A stretch of 64,000 bases of DNA from Syngnathus acus (Eukaryota > Chordata > Actinopteri > Syngnathiformes > Syngnathidae): the NCBI RefSeq assembly GCF_901709675.1, contig NC_051100.1:12506286-12570285 (forward strand). Reading direction: 5' to 3'. Below, in pieces: positions 53,668-64,000 of the stretch. Positions within the stretch are counted from its first letter, which is position 1, and every line of letters begins with the position of its first letter. Below the pieces are notes generated by a model. It was not told where the DNA came from. It saw only the letters and a program-made list of their open reading frames with translations, and searched no databases. The position numbers and the translations under genes are program-made.

Positions 53668-54479
53668 CAGGGATGAGAATTTTCCGCGGATCCACGGATT
53701 TCTGTGTTTTTTTCCATCGAAAGTATCATTTGCGTGAATCGTGGAAATCCGTTGAGAAAATAATTTTTTTATATATGGGGGGAGCGGCCGTTAGCCGCGG
53801 TGACTCGCGAGCATTCCCCTGCCCGCCGCGACGGCATATACCGTATTTATTCTAATTATCGCCCAGGGCGATAATTAGAGGAGGTTTATATCCAACAGGG
53901 GGGTGGGCGATCAATAGAGAACACTTTTTGTTCGATCGCCAAGGGTCACTGAAATGGGCGATAATATGTATATTTTCCTTATGTAGTATGCAATACCTGC
54001 ATCTCACTGGTGTTCTTAACACTAAAACAGCGGCTGTTTTGATCTACCTCTAACAGCGGGGTGCGTCATTTGACGCTCCATCGATGCGACACGTTACCGT
54101 CGCACATCACATGTTGCGCACGTCATGTTATCGCGATCGTCTTGTTCGATTGTGTGAGGATATTGTAGCGGAGTGACGAGTGTAATTGTATCATAGTTTA
54201 TGGAGAAAACCAATTTAAAAGGGACAATCGACGTGCTGTCAAATCAGTCATATTTAAACTTGCGCAATGACGTCGGCATGCGGTCGCGGAGGAAAACATA
54301 AGTTTTGGGGGGAATTTTTAGCAGCATGGGCGATAATGAGAGGTATCAATATTTTTTATTTATGTCATCGCTAACACACTGGGCGATTGTTAGAATATGG
54401 GCGATAATTAGAATAAATACGGTATTACCCCCCCCCGCTACTTTTCCGTGCTTTTTCACATTTGCCATTCTCATCCCTG
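53668..54479. mobile_element. hAT-like element split by a MITE
   Basis: Inverted ends CAGGGATGAGAA and TTCTCATCCCTG. The flanks share atattt but not a full 8-bp duplication. The interior has gcggatccacggatttctgt. The MITE at 53,841-54,423 sits inside. A second left end is at 57,117. Confidence 0.7.
53841..54423. mobile_element. TA-flanked MITE inside the hAT-like element
   Basis: 583 bp with long inverted ends CCGTATTTATTCTAATTATC and GATAATTAGAATAAATACGG, TA on each side. Repeated gggcgataat words. Non-coding. Confidence 0.88.
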
Positions 54480-54696
54480 ATATTTACTATAGGATGCTTC
54501 ATACTTTAACGAAGTTTTTTTATAATTGTAAAATGTTTTACTTTTACTGATATTTTTGTTTTTGTTTCATTCTTTGACGTACAATTATCCCATGTCAATG
54601 AAAAGTAAGAAAAAAAGTTATTTGAAGGTATTAAACTAATTGTTGTCTCTGCACTAGTTAATTGTTGTATATTATTTCTGTTTCCATTCATCTCAG

Positions 54697-55846
54697 AGTT
54701 TCAGAAAATAATGATAGAGAGTATGGCATTCTTAATTGAAAAAGTGGAAAAATCAAACTTTCCAAATGTTGTGGAGACACCAAGCCCTTCCGGGCAATTG
54801 CCTATTTCATCTAAGGAAGCCATAGCCTCAAGAGAGTTGGAACTAAAACAACCAAAAGTACGACGGTCCTTGTTAAGTAATAACACTTTGAATCAGTGTT
54901 TGTGAACACTTTTGGATGTTATGGTCTCTTTTCCTCATGAAATGTTACAAAAAACTATAGGTGGGTATATTTGCTTTCTACTGGGATGTAATTCACTCTT
55001 AATTCATATCATAATTTCTGTTCATAATTTGTAATATACAGGTTAGAAAGCTGTCTAGGATTGGTGGAAAAGATTTGAGGACATGCACAAACAAGACAAT
55101 GGAAAGGTTTGAATACACATACAAGCTTAATATTTATACACCATATATTGGAACGGACAACAGTGGACTTTAACAATGTGGCGGTGCATTTTTTTTTCTT
55201 TTTTCTCCTTTTGCAGACTCTTCACCAATGACATAATAATGGCACTCTATAACATGCAAGATAGCGGCCGCCAGGCCAAGATGGCCTTCCAAAAAACGGC
55301 CTTCTATGAAATTGTCAAAGGTAAATTTAAAAAAACAAAAACAAAAACAAATTTCAATTGTTATTTTAGGATCGTGTCATGTTAGTGTGTGACTGAACTG
55401 GGTAATTGTGCCATTCTGACAGTTACTTAATTAACATGGTTTGTCTCCATTACATTTCTATGGTTATAGTCTGACTTTATTTCTTAATTACTTACAGCGT
55501 AACCCAGTCAATAACGGGTGGTGCCGTTGAGCCAGGTCCCTTGAAACCATATTTAACTTTAGGCTTACATTGAAATGTTATGCACATCAAAAGGTGGTCG
55601 CAAAATGCCTTGAATTGTTTTTCTGAGGCCTAGCAAATTTCATGCATCCTCATCTAATATTAATATAGAAAATTTACCATTTATCCTCGGTCTGTGTTTG
55701 CAGAAGCAATCCAGGTATAATACTCGGAGGCCACGGAGGAATCTGTGTATAAATCTATTGCACTGAAATTAAAACAGGCGCCAGCGCATTGTGGTGGTGG
55801 GGACTATATGAGGAAATTAACCAAAAGATATTTTTCTATATTTTGA
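54697..55846 (+). pseudogene. DUF4806-domain gene, four exons, one in-frame stop
   Basis: Exons 54697-54857, 55042-55106, 55217-55320 and 55704-55846 have AG/GT borders and fully consistent phases. Text: VEKSNFPNVVETPSPSGQLP, VRKLSRIGGKDLRTCTNKTM, LFTNDIIMALYNMQDSGRQA and, at the end, ATEESVYKSIALKLKQAPAH then CGGG. This is the DUF4806 domain of uncharacterised metazoan proteins. A TAA at 55,718-55,720 interrupts the last exon, but its frame stays open to TGA at 55,844. The upstream side is cut by the hAT-like element. Function unknown. It may be a host gene fragment or cargo of a transposon. Confidence 0.75.
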
Positions 55847-56104
55847 ATATTTTATTTTTTTAATTTTGTCATTATTTGACGCTGTCTAAATAATGACATA
55901 TTTGCACATTATTCTGTTTTTGATGGTTTGATAATGTTTTCAAAAATGCATTTATTTAGATTTGCAGTTAGCACCAATATATACACATCTGTGTTACTGA
56001 AATAAAGAAGTCCCAAAACACACTGTATATTATCCAAAACATCGTGGAACTACACAAAGGTAAAGATCTCAGGTTAAATGTATTGAAGTTGAATAGACAT
56101 CTAG

Positions 56105-56358
56105 TGTCAAGGAACGGAATGGCGCAGGGCGACCAAATGCAGCTTGGACCAGGGTTTTTTGGAGAACACAAACTAACAGACTCGGCAAACTGACATGACT
56201 TAACAAACAAAACCAACAACAGGACTGACCGCCAAAGATGTGCAACCAAAAGACATGAAGACATTAAGACGACAATAATCCGACGGGGAGGGGCGAGCAC
56301 ACAGACAGAAACCATGACAACAGACACGTAGTGGAACGGCTTGGGACGAGACGTGACA
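56105..56358 (-). mobile_element. Solo LTR of the miniature LTR element family
   Basis: 254 bp TGTCAAGG ... GTGACA with perfect 5-bp duplication tctag (56,100-56,104, 56,359-56,363). It shares gggcgaccaa, gcagcttggaccagggttt and ggggaggggcgagcacacag with the LTRs at 45,662 and 46,841 but lacks about 100 bp. Confidence 0.88.
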
Positions 56359-56363
56359 TCTAG

Positions 56364-57116
56364 ATCTTCAAATGATTAGCGCTGATAGCTATTAGCCATC
56401 ATTCGAAAATCTACTCAATAAACGTCTAAAAACACTTTCACATAAAAGACGTCTAAAAGACGTCTATATTTGTTACACTTTTAGACGTGTTTTAGCCGAG
56501 ACGTCATGAGACAAAGGAGTTTGGTTTAGTGAGAGGATAATTTACTCACATTGGCAACCGAATTGTGTGTGGGCTCAATGGTGATGTAACGGCGAAAGAT
56601 CGCCGGTAGGGGGCAGCCTTACCCTTCTGGCGGAAAAATGACTGCAGCAGACAGATTCTGCGGAAATAGCACAGCGGAATAATTAATTAATTATAATTTT
56701 GCGGTGTAGTAAAAGTGTCGTCAAAAATTCTAAATGCAAAGAATAACGATAAAAAAGGTGCAATATAGCTACTGTGGTACAGTGCAACTTCTGGGTTATA
56801 AATGATGATAGAACTATATTCATCCCACAGCGGGCAAATTTACTTGTCACAGCAGCGTACAAGAGTGCAAGAATAGAAGAAAGTGCCAAATTTAAAAAGG
56901 ATAAATAACAGACAAGGACAAAGACAAGTGCCACCAGTAGCGGTAGAGACGAAACACAATTTTATCAGGCACCACGCATGTTGTAGAGTGATGGCAGTGG
57001 GAAAGAAGGACCTGCACAATCTTTTCTTCCTACACCGTGGGTGTAATAGTCTGCTGCTAAAGGAGCTGCCCAGGGACCGCATAAAGTCATGGAGGGGGTG
57101 ACAGGTGTCCATGATG
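56364..57116. other. Non-coding stretch
   Basis: No gene recognised. 56,920-57,110 resembles scattered LINE-like text on the plus strand (acaatcttttcttcctacac) without a clear domain. Confidence 0.4.
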
Positions 57117-57240
57117 CAGGGATGAGAATCTTCCGCGGATCCGCGGATTTCCGTGTTTTTTTCCGTCGGGAGTATCATTTTCGTGAATCGTGTAGATCCG
57201 TTGAGAAAATTGTTTTTATATTGGGGGGGGGGAGCGGCTG
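57117..57240. mobile_element. Left end of a second hAT-like element
   Basis: Starts CAGGGATGAGAATCTTCCGC, matching 53,668 onward, and continues through the ggggggggag tract. No right end found. Confidence 0.65.
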
Positions 57241-57469
57241 GCAGCAGTATTGCGACAACAGCCACCATATTTTCAGCAGCATTTTGGCGCTACTTCGTCA
57301 CATCATTGGCCAACTCATTTGCCGAATTAGCAAAAGTTTTAGCCAGCATGGCGAAAGTTTTAGAGAAACAAGACGAGGATCGTGCCAGGGAAATAGACAA
57401 GTCGAACGGGATCAGGAACTGATTCAGATGGGCATGGCTCGAGAGCAGCGTCATTTTACAACTCGGAAC

Positions 57470-58130
57470 ACAAAGACGCTCTTAAAGCAATGCGCCCAGC
57501 ACGCTGCATGCAGTTGCGCGATCGGACTAAATTAATCTCCCTGCGCACTGAGGTCCACTTCAATTTTGGAAAGTACATCAGGACTTTAAAAATAAAATTT
57601 CAGCGACGGGGCTGTCACAATAATGCGATCAGCGCGGTGCAGTTGCACGGTCGGTGACGCGCTACGGTTGCGCGTTCTGTGGTGCGCTGCAGTTGCGCGA
57701 TCGGACAAAATTAAGCTCCCTGCGCACTTAGATCCACTTGAATTTTGGAAAGCGCCCGATGATGACTGGGATAGGCTCCAGCACACCCGCAACCCCCGTG
57801 GGGAGTAAGCGGTACAGAAAATGGATGGATGGATGGACATCAGGAGTTTAAAAATGTTTTCTAAATTTCAGCGACGGCTCTGTCACAATAATGCGACCAG
57901 CGCGGTGCAGTTGCGCGATCGGCGACGCGCTACGGTTGCGCGTTCTGTGGTGCGCTGCGGTTGCGCGATCTGACAAAAATGCGCAAATGAAAAAATGCTT
58001 AAAGTCTTGGAAGGGATTAAAAATGTTCCATTATTTGTTATGGGAAAATAGATTCGGAATTCCACCGACTCGCTTCTCGAATCGCCTTCTGGAACCGATT
58101 GTGGTCGAAAACCGAGGCTTGACTATTATA
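57470..58130. repeat. Dispersed GC-rich repeat, copy 2, internally duplicated
   Basis: Two partial units (57,470-57,750 and 57,835-58,130) match 41,770-42,170. Between them at 57,750-57,836 lies a LINE 3' tail (gatgactgggataggctcca, then atggatggatggatgga). Confidence 0.75.
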
Positions 58131-58189
58131 TTCACCTTGGTAGCCCACCAACCAGGAATATTTTTTTTAACAAAACTGTTGAAATTGAG

Positions 58190-58868
58190 TGATGAAATTA
58201 ATGGTTTTGGGGTTGCTATACTGCCTAAATCCAGGAGTTTCCAGGGAGCTTTTCCCCCTGAGCGCCCTCCGGGGCATTGCCCCTGGCCACCTGCGGCCCC
58301 CAACCACCACCCCACTCTGTTGACGGTGCACTGCTTCCCCCTCCTGAGACGCCGGATGGTGGACCAGAATCTCCTCGAAGCCGTCTGGAAGTCATTCTCC
58401 ATGGCCTCGCCAAACTCCTCCCATGCCCGGGTTTTTTCCTCAGCAACCGCCGATTCTTTTCAGATAAATGTTGTGAACCCAACACCCACCATTGGAGCCA
58501 ACCCACCACCAGGTGGTGATCACTTGACAGCTCCGCCCCTCTCTCCACCCGCGTGTTTTCCGCAAATCCGGTCACACGACTACAAAGTCGATCATCGAAC
58601 TGCGGCCTAAGGTGTCCTGGTGCCAAGTGCAAACATATTCCTTATGTTTGAACATGGTGTTCATTATTGAAAATCCGTGTCGAGCACAAAAGTCCAATAA
58701 TAGAACACCACTCGGGTTCAGATCGGGGGGGCCGTTCCTCCCAATCACGCCCTTCCAGGTCTCACTTTCATTGCCCACGTGAGCAATGAAGTCGCCCAGT
58801 AGAACGATAGAGTCCCCAGAAGGAGCGCTCTCCAGCACTTCTTCTAAGGACCCCAAAAAGGGTGGGTA
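58190..58868 (-). pseudogene. LINE endonuclease fragment
   Basis: The minus strand reads [27 protein letters not shown] and, further, SSDHHLVVGWL in another frame, matching the AP-endonuclease end (GDFN, D-H boxes) of RTE-like LINEs. It continues with RRFWSTIRRLRRGKQ, the linker before the reverse transcriptase. Frameshifts are present and no reverse transcriptase follows. Confidence 0.75.
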
Positions 58869-58923
58869 CTGTGTCAGGCACTTTGCAGAGGCACCAACAA
58901 TGACAAGAAATATTTGAAAAAGC

Positions 58924-58996
58924 TGATTCCACCCCGTCTCAAACTGGGGACCTTTCGCATGTTAGGCGAACGTGATAACCACTACACTATGGAAAC
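58924..58996 (-). tRNA. tRNA-Val (AAC), possibly a pseudogene
   Basis: Exactly 73 nt on the minus strand, from GTTTCCATAGTGTAGTGG to GGTGGAATCA. The anticodon loop is CTAACAT between TTCGC and GCGAA, giving AAC. Most of the sequence is that of vertebrate tRNA-Val. The acceptor stem has one mismatch, the T stem one mismatch, and the B box is degraded (GTTTGAGAC), so activity is doubtful. Confidence 0.75.
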
Positions 58997-59232
58997 ATCT
59001 GCTTGAAGCATGTGATCTGGCGCTCCCTGTGTGGAGTTTTCATGTTCTGTTGCCCATCTTTTTTTAGGCCTGGCTGCCACGAGGCAGCGATAGACACACA
59101 ATTATGACCCTGAAAGGATACGCGCAAACCGGCTATGATATTAATCAGAATTCATTAATCCCCGAAATGCAGTCCAGGTCCGTCATATTCGCCACCAATC
59201 GGAATGTAACGGAATCAGCTGATTCACTACGG

Positions 59233-60180
59233 GGCTCGTTGGTCTAGGGCAGGGGTGGGCAAACTACGGCCCGCGGGCCACATCCGGCCCACGGGACCGT
59301 TTAATCCGGCCCGCCAACCCTGAATTAATTGTATTAAACTTATTTTTTTGTCATTTTGCCTGCAATGACTGCGTTTCCCCAGTAGATGGGGAACCGCTCG
59401 CCTGCGCATTTACTACCGGAAGCCGTGTCAGAAAGCTCGGTGCACACTCACAAGTGCGTGTACGTACGTACTCAGTAGTACGGACATGGCGCACTCGCGC
59501 TCTATTTGTATCAGTCTCGAATTTAGAGCGTGGGCTGTGACGACAGCATTCTTGTAATTCGCTCGCTGAGCTTTCAGATACAGTTTGACGCTAAAGCCAC
59601 CCACAAACCTTCCCCTGGAATCCTTCCATTAAAATGAGTGGCCCGAAGAAAAGAAGTGAGTGCCGAATGTTAAAAGAGTGGCCAATTTGGCTCGACGTAC
59701 GCGACGTGACGTTCAGCCACATCAACCCGTCACAGATCGAGGTAAACGGATCTCTCCTAAGAGTTTGATGTGATCTCATAAGATAAACATTTTTCATTAA
59801 TCTGACCTGCAGGCACTGAAGTGATGGAGACTGTTATTCATAATAATAGTGTCGTATTTTATGAGAATCACTGATAGCAGTTTTTTAGTGATTTTTTTTT
59901 TTTAATGCTGTTAATAAATGCATTTGTTTTCAAAAAACTTGTTTGGAATATCCATGCTTTACTACCTACTAAAGGCCAAAATCTTTTATGCAATGACCTT
60001 TACAGGTCGCTTATATTACTTCACACAAACACTACGTCCATCTGCTCCTGGTTCGGCCCTCCGGTCCAAATTTAGAACCCAGTTCGGCCCGCGAGTCAAA
60101 AAGTTTGCCCACCCCTGGTCTAGGGGAATGATTCTCGCTTAGGGTGCGGGAGGTCCCGGGTTCAACTCCCGGACGAGCCC
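59233..60180 (+). tRNA. tRNA-Pro (AGG) gene split by a hAT element
   Basis: The 5' part (59,233-59,249, ggctcgttggtctaggg) and 3' part (60,126-60,180, to ggacgagccc) add up to a 72-nt tRNA-Pro with the anticodon loop CTTAGGG (AGG). All stems pair, with one G-T in the anticodon stem. The 868-bp hAT element sits in the D loop. The gene is dead unless the element is removed. Confidence 0.9.
59250..60117. mobile_element. hAT element inserted in a tRNA-Pro gene
   Basis: 868 bp between perfect 8-bp duplications gtctaggg (59,242-59,249, 60,118-60,125). Termini CAGGGGTGGGCAAACT and AGTTTGCCCACCCCTG are nearly perfect inverted repeats. The interior encodes only a short piece (59,635-59,765) beginning MSGPKKRSECRMLKEWPIWL. 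It is an internally deleted relative of the element starting at 62,972. Confidence 0.95.
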
Positions 60181-60284
60181 TACTTTAAAACACTGCTGTC
60201 TCCTGTTCTCTGTCATTTTCGACAGGCCAATGTCACATGCGCATTATTTAGTGGCTGCATTCGTGTGTCACGTGATGCAAATTT

Positions 60285-60395
60285 TGACATAGCTGCTGCT
60301 CACTGCTCCCTTCGGGGATGGGTTAAATGCAGAGACAAATTTCGCCACACCCAGATGTGTGTGTGACAATCATTGGGTCTTTACCTCTTTTATCT
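60285..60395 (+). repeat. 3' part of the tRNA-derived SINE
   Basis: Matches the end of the SINE at 40,497 (gctgctgctcactgctccc, caaatttcgccacacccaga, gacaatcattgggtctttac). Confidence 0.8.
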
Positions 60396-60589
60396 ACTAT
60401 ATAACTATATTGTAGTGTTAACAAAGTTCAAGGAAAGACGTGGGTTTGGTAAACGGCTCTTTATTTAACAAAACAAACTTCCAGGCGTGTGGCGGCGTGG
60501 ACTTGCAGCCACGGAAGTGGAAGAGAGCTCCATAGAATAGGACCGGGCGTGCGTAAAAGCCATGACCGTCACTTGAAATTCAAATTACA

Positions 60590-60723
60590 GTAATCCCTTG
60601 CTACATCGCGGTTCGTTTATCGCGGTTTTTGAAAAAAAACACATATAAGTCGCTCCTTATTATAAGTCGCCCCCCCACCCAAACTATGAAAAAAACCGCA
60701 ACTTATAGTCCGAAAATTACGGT
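60590..60723. mobile_element. Composite short repeat with pogo/Tigger-like end
   Basis: Starts cagtaatcccttgctacatc, passes gttcgtttatcgcggttttt and ataagtcgctcc, and ends tagtccgaaaattacggta. It is the reverse complement of the left 180 bp of the MITE at 12,594. Confidence 0.75.
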
Positions 60724-60869
60724 AAATATATCATATAGCAGACAGACACAGTGATATATGAGAAGTGCAATAAAGTTTATAAGAGTTACAGATTTGTCAA
60801 GAAGAATGGTCAAATATATTTTCAACCAGAATCCAGACTCTCATTGGAAGCTATGGGAAGTGTCTGGAG

Positions 60870-61221
60870 CAGTGGTTCTTTACCTTGTTGGAGTTACCGA
60901 ATCATAACAGTTTCATATGCGCAATCACCGAACCGCTCTTTAGTGAAAAAAAAACTTGATGATTTTTACTGGCACACAAAATGAGCCGTGCATGAACACA
61001 ACCTTGTTTAAAGAATAAAACCAACACAATGCATGAATTCACGACAAATGACATAAAAGCAAATCAGTGTGACTTCTGCTGTTGCCTTTGCAAGACCAGT
61101 TCAGATATGCGAATTTATAAATCAGGTGTGTTTTGACCTCCGCAGTGGAAGCTCTGCCGAACCCGTGAGACCGACTAACCGAACCCCTAAGGTTCGACCG
61201 AACCCAGGTGAAGAACCACTG
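60870..61221. mobile_element. hAT MITE
   Basis: 352 bp with termini CAGTGGTTCTTTACCTTG and CAGGTGAAGAACCACTG, flanked by gtctggag (60,862-60,869) and gtctagag (61,222-61,229), an 8-bp duplication with one change. Non-coding. Confidence 0.88.
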
Positions 61222-61229
61222 GTCTAGAG

Positions 61230-62971
61230 GCTGTTATTTCTGCAAAAGGAGGATCTACTAAATATTCATGCCATTATTCTTTTGGTGTGCCCAAATATAT
61301 GCACCTGCCTACTTTTGTTTAAATAATGATTGCACACTGTCTGCAAATCCGATAAACTTCATTTCACTTCTCAAATATCACTGTGTTTATCACTGCTGTC
61401 ATCCACCGTGAATGGATTCGGACCATCTGATTGGTTCCTTGAACCCTGGTTCAGACCTGCAGGGGCTTGTTAGGATTTGGTTAGGAATTGATTCGGACTT
61501 GATTAGTACGTGTTAGGAATCGTTTTGGCTGTACCTTCAGGGCAAGGAACGAGCCACGAGGCCCATGGGAAGTTGTCATTGTCTGTAAGCTTGTGTGTAT
61601 GTAAATTTGTCTTGGTCTAACGGAAGACTGTTTCGGGGGAATAAAAAACAACTCTGCAACAACTTTATTCTGCTATTAACCAGATTCAAACCGGGGTTGC
61701 AGCGGCCTCAATGCTATATTATGGCCAATATGCAGTTGCTTGTATAGGGTCTTTTCCCTAGGATCTTCAGCCAGGACACCCAGCCAGACCATGAAAGAAT
61801 GTTGATATTAAAATGTTGGTGGAACTTTCCAATAACTACGCAGATCCGATGATCCCAAAGACTTGAGATGAGACAAAATTGGAAAGACTTTTTTGTTGAC
61901 AGCATCTGTGAGTTACTTCAGCCCAAAAGTTCACATGAAGTACACATAGCTAATGTTGACCACAAAATGGCATGTGAGCTAGCTAGTGAAGGAATGGGGT
62001 TGAAATACAAAAAGTCCTGCCTAGCTACAAAAACAGATATGCTCAAACCTCACTGAATAAAGTACGTAAGCAGACAAGTATATTCACATATTAAATCAAT
62101 AAAAGAAACATTTTAAACATATAATTATACCTACACACCAAATCAATAAAGAAGACATAACTAGACATTTTTGATAAGGGGTAATGACAAAGGTCTTTAT
62201 AACTTTATGATCTGATATGTATTTCTGAGCACTTTGAAATAACAAATGTTTTTTGATATATTGCCTGAATAGCTCAAATGACCCTTAAGTAACTGTTTAA
62301 TGCATGCCTGATGATTTTCTAAATCACGGACACTGCCAAAGTCGTCTAAAAATGTTCAGTACTTGATTATATCTTATGTTTTGACTAATGCTAGACGCCA
62401 GTTTTCGATTACTACTGAACGTTCTGGACAGAGGGAAATATTTTGCCTAACAAAGAAAAGATATGGTTGGAAGCATGATTAAACTAAGAATATGATGACG
62501 TAAGCAAGTACATGGAGTATCAAAAGAACAAACAAACAAAAACATGGTAAGTGGCGAGTACAAACTTTGCACAGTCAGGGAACATTAGTAAATTGATGAT
62601 GTCACAGCCAAAAGCTCACATAATTCCGTACAAAATGACAAAATTGAAAGAATGATGAATGGGCGGTGTGCGACAGTGGGCGAAGTGGATGTATGTGCAA
62701 GAATGGTTTACAGGAAGGACACTTGGAGATAAAAACCGGTAGAGGTGCCAGAGGGAGACAGCCAAGAACCCGTCCAAAGATGATCGTCAAGGCTGAAAGA
62801 CGGAAAGGAAAACAACAGCCCCCACACACATCAAATCGCCCATAATCAGCACCCAACCCCACGGAACGAGCTCTCACCGAACCAGCACCCCCTCCCATGG
62901 AATCAAACTGTTAGAATAATTAGGAACTGGAGGTCTCATATCTTCGCTCAAGCCAACATATCTGTCTAGCT
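61230..62971. other. Stretch without recognised gene
   Basis: A short region near 61,480-61,690 (gttaggaattgattcg, aataaaaaacaactctgc) looks LTR-like, but no paired end or target duplication was found. Confidence 0.4.
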
Positions 62972-64000
62972 CAGGGGTGGGCAAACATTTTGACTCGCGG
63001 GCCGAACTGGGTTCTAAATTTGGACCGGAGGGCCGAACCAGGAGCAGATGGACGTAGTGTTTGTGTGAAGTAATATAAGCGACCTGTAAAGGTCATTGCA
63101 TAAAAGATTTTGGCCTTTAGTAGGTAGTAAAGCATGGATATTCCAAACAAGTTTTTTGAAAACAAATGCATTTATTAACAGCATTAAAAAAAAAAAATCA
63201 CTAAAAAACTGCTATCAGTGATTCTCATAAAATACGACACTATTATTATGAATAACAGTCTCCATCACTTCAGTGCCTGCAGGTCAGATTAATGAAAAAT
63301 GTTTATCTTATGAGATCACATCAAACAGCAAACATTCTGACCAAATATATCATCTTGAAGAATCGGTGAAAGCATACATCCAAATAAAGTAATCAAAACG
63401 GCAACACGGTGAGGGGTATCTGAACATCAGAGCAGAGTTTTAACTCACAAACACCTGGTAACAGAGGTGAGGAAACGGGAAACACTTCCTTAAAGTAAGC
63501 CTTAAGAACTTTACAGGTTAAGATTAGTCGCAAACAAGTGGTGCATCAATGTCCTTGAGCATCCTGCATTGTTTGAAAATGAGAATGGTCGTTAGTTTCA
63601 ATCCCTGCTATGTGTACAAATCATATTCAAAATGCATTCTTTTACAACAAACTTGAGAGCCTCCCCTTCATTTTCAGTGGGAACAGTGTTGTTGGTCTCC
63701 CTTTTTTGCTAGTGCATCATAGTCTGGAGTAAAATTTGTTGTGGCAATTCTTAGGAGAGATCCGTTTACCTCGATCTGTGACGGGTTGATGTGGCTGAAC
63801 GTCACGTCGCGTACGTCGAGCCAAATTGGCCACTCTTTTAACATTCGGCACTCACTTCTTTTCTTCGGGCCACTCATTTTAATGGAAGGATTCCAGGGGA
63901 AGGTTTGTGGGTGGCTTTAGCGTAAAACTGTATCTGAAAGCTCAGCGAGCGAATTACAAGAATGCTGTCGTCACAGCCCACGCTCTAAATTCGGGACTGA
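62972..64000 (-). mobile_element. Longer inverted copy of the hAT element at 59,250, runs off the window
   Basis: Starts CAGGGGTGGGCAAACATT after gtctagct. It is the reverse complement of 59,500-60,117, with about 425 bp (63,327-63,750) that the first copy lacks. The other end lies beyond 64,000. The coding remnant 63,877-63,674 begins MSGPKKRSECRMLKEWPIWL, the start of a hAT transposase, and stops after 67 residues. Confidence 0.9.

Noticed and set aside
61480-61700. Possible LTR end with aataaa
   Set aside because: No paired end, primer-binding site or target duplication could be found.

Overview
The window is nuclear DNA of a ray-finned (teleost) fish. The evidence is a split vertebrate gene with short exons, long CA/TG microsatellites, and repeats typical of fish: hAT, Tc1, TA-flanked MITEs, a tRNA-derived SINE, BEL/Pao, a Polinton-like polymerase and LINEs. 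No bacterial, organellar or CRISPR content is seen.

Region 1 (1-19,480, minus strand) is epas1 (HIF-2alpha). Eleven coding exons were located by splice sites and codon phase, from a 26-bp first coding exon (19,070-19,045) to the exon with the C-terminal oxygen-dependent degradation motif (676-177). About 700 codons are present. The transactivation C-terminus lies beyond the left edge. A stem-loop with every hallmark of the EPAS1 iron-responsive element lies in the 5' leader at 19,324-19,293. Introns carry microsatellites, a truncated hAT element with perfect 8-bp target duplications, and TA-flanked MITEs.

Region 2 (19,480-27,590) lies upstream of epas1. It holds two decayed fragments of a novel-type protein kinase C (best match PRKCE, the neighbour of EPAS1 in vertebrates), suggesting a dying prkce duplicate. 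Duplicated non-coding repeats are also present.

Region 3 (27,590-31,900) is transposon-rich: a Tc1 element with a foldback layout, two TA-flanked MITE families and a hAT MITE.

Region 4 (about 32,087-41,241) is the most striking part. It is a roughly 9-kb DNA transposon of Ginger type with about 1-kb terminal inverted repeats. Its intron-rich gene encodes a Gypsy-like integrase (H2C2, D,D35E, GPY/F), a Pro/Ala repeat linker, a Ulp1/SENP-type cysteine protease and a PHD-like finger. A solo LTR sits in one intron and a hAT MITE, itself carrying a SINE, sits in the right terminal repeat.

Region 5 (41,250-58,870) is a nested graveyard: LINE pieces, an LTR with primer-binding site, a miniature LTR element inside a Polinton-like polymerase B fragment, a 5'-truncated BEL/Pao element that cuts off the same polymerase, a four-exon DUF4806 gene with one stop codon, and hAT and LINE remnants.

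Region 6 (58,870-64,000) holds a tRNA-Val, a tRNA-Pro split by a hAT element with an 8-bp target duplication, another hAT MITE and a longer inverted relative of the tRNA-splitting hAT that runs off the right edge.
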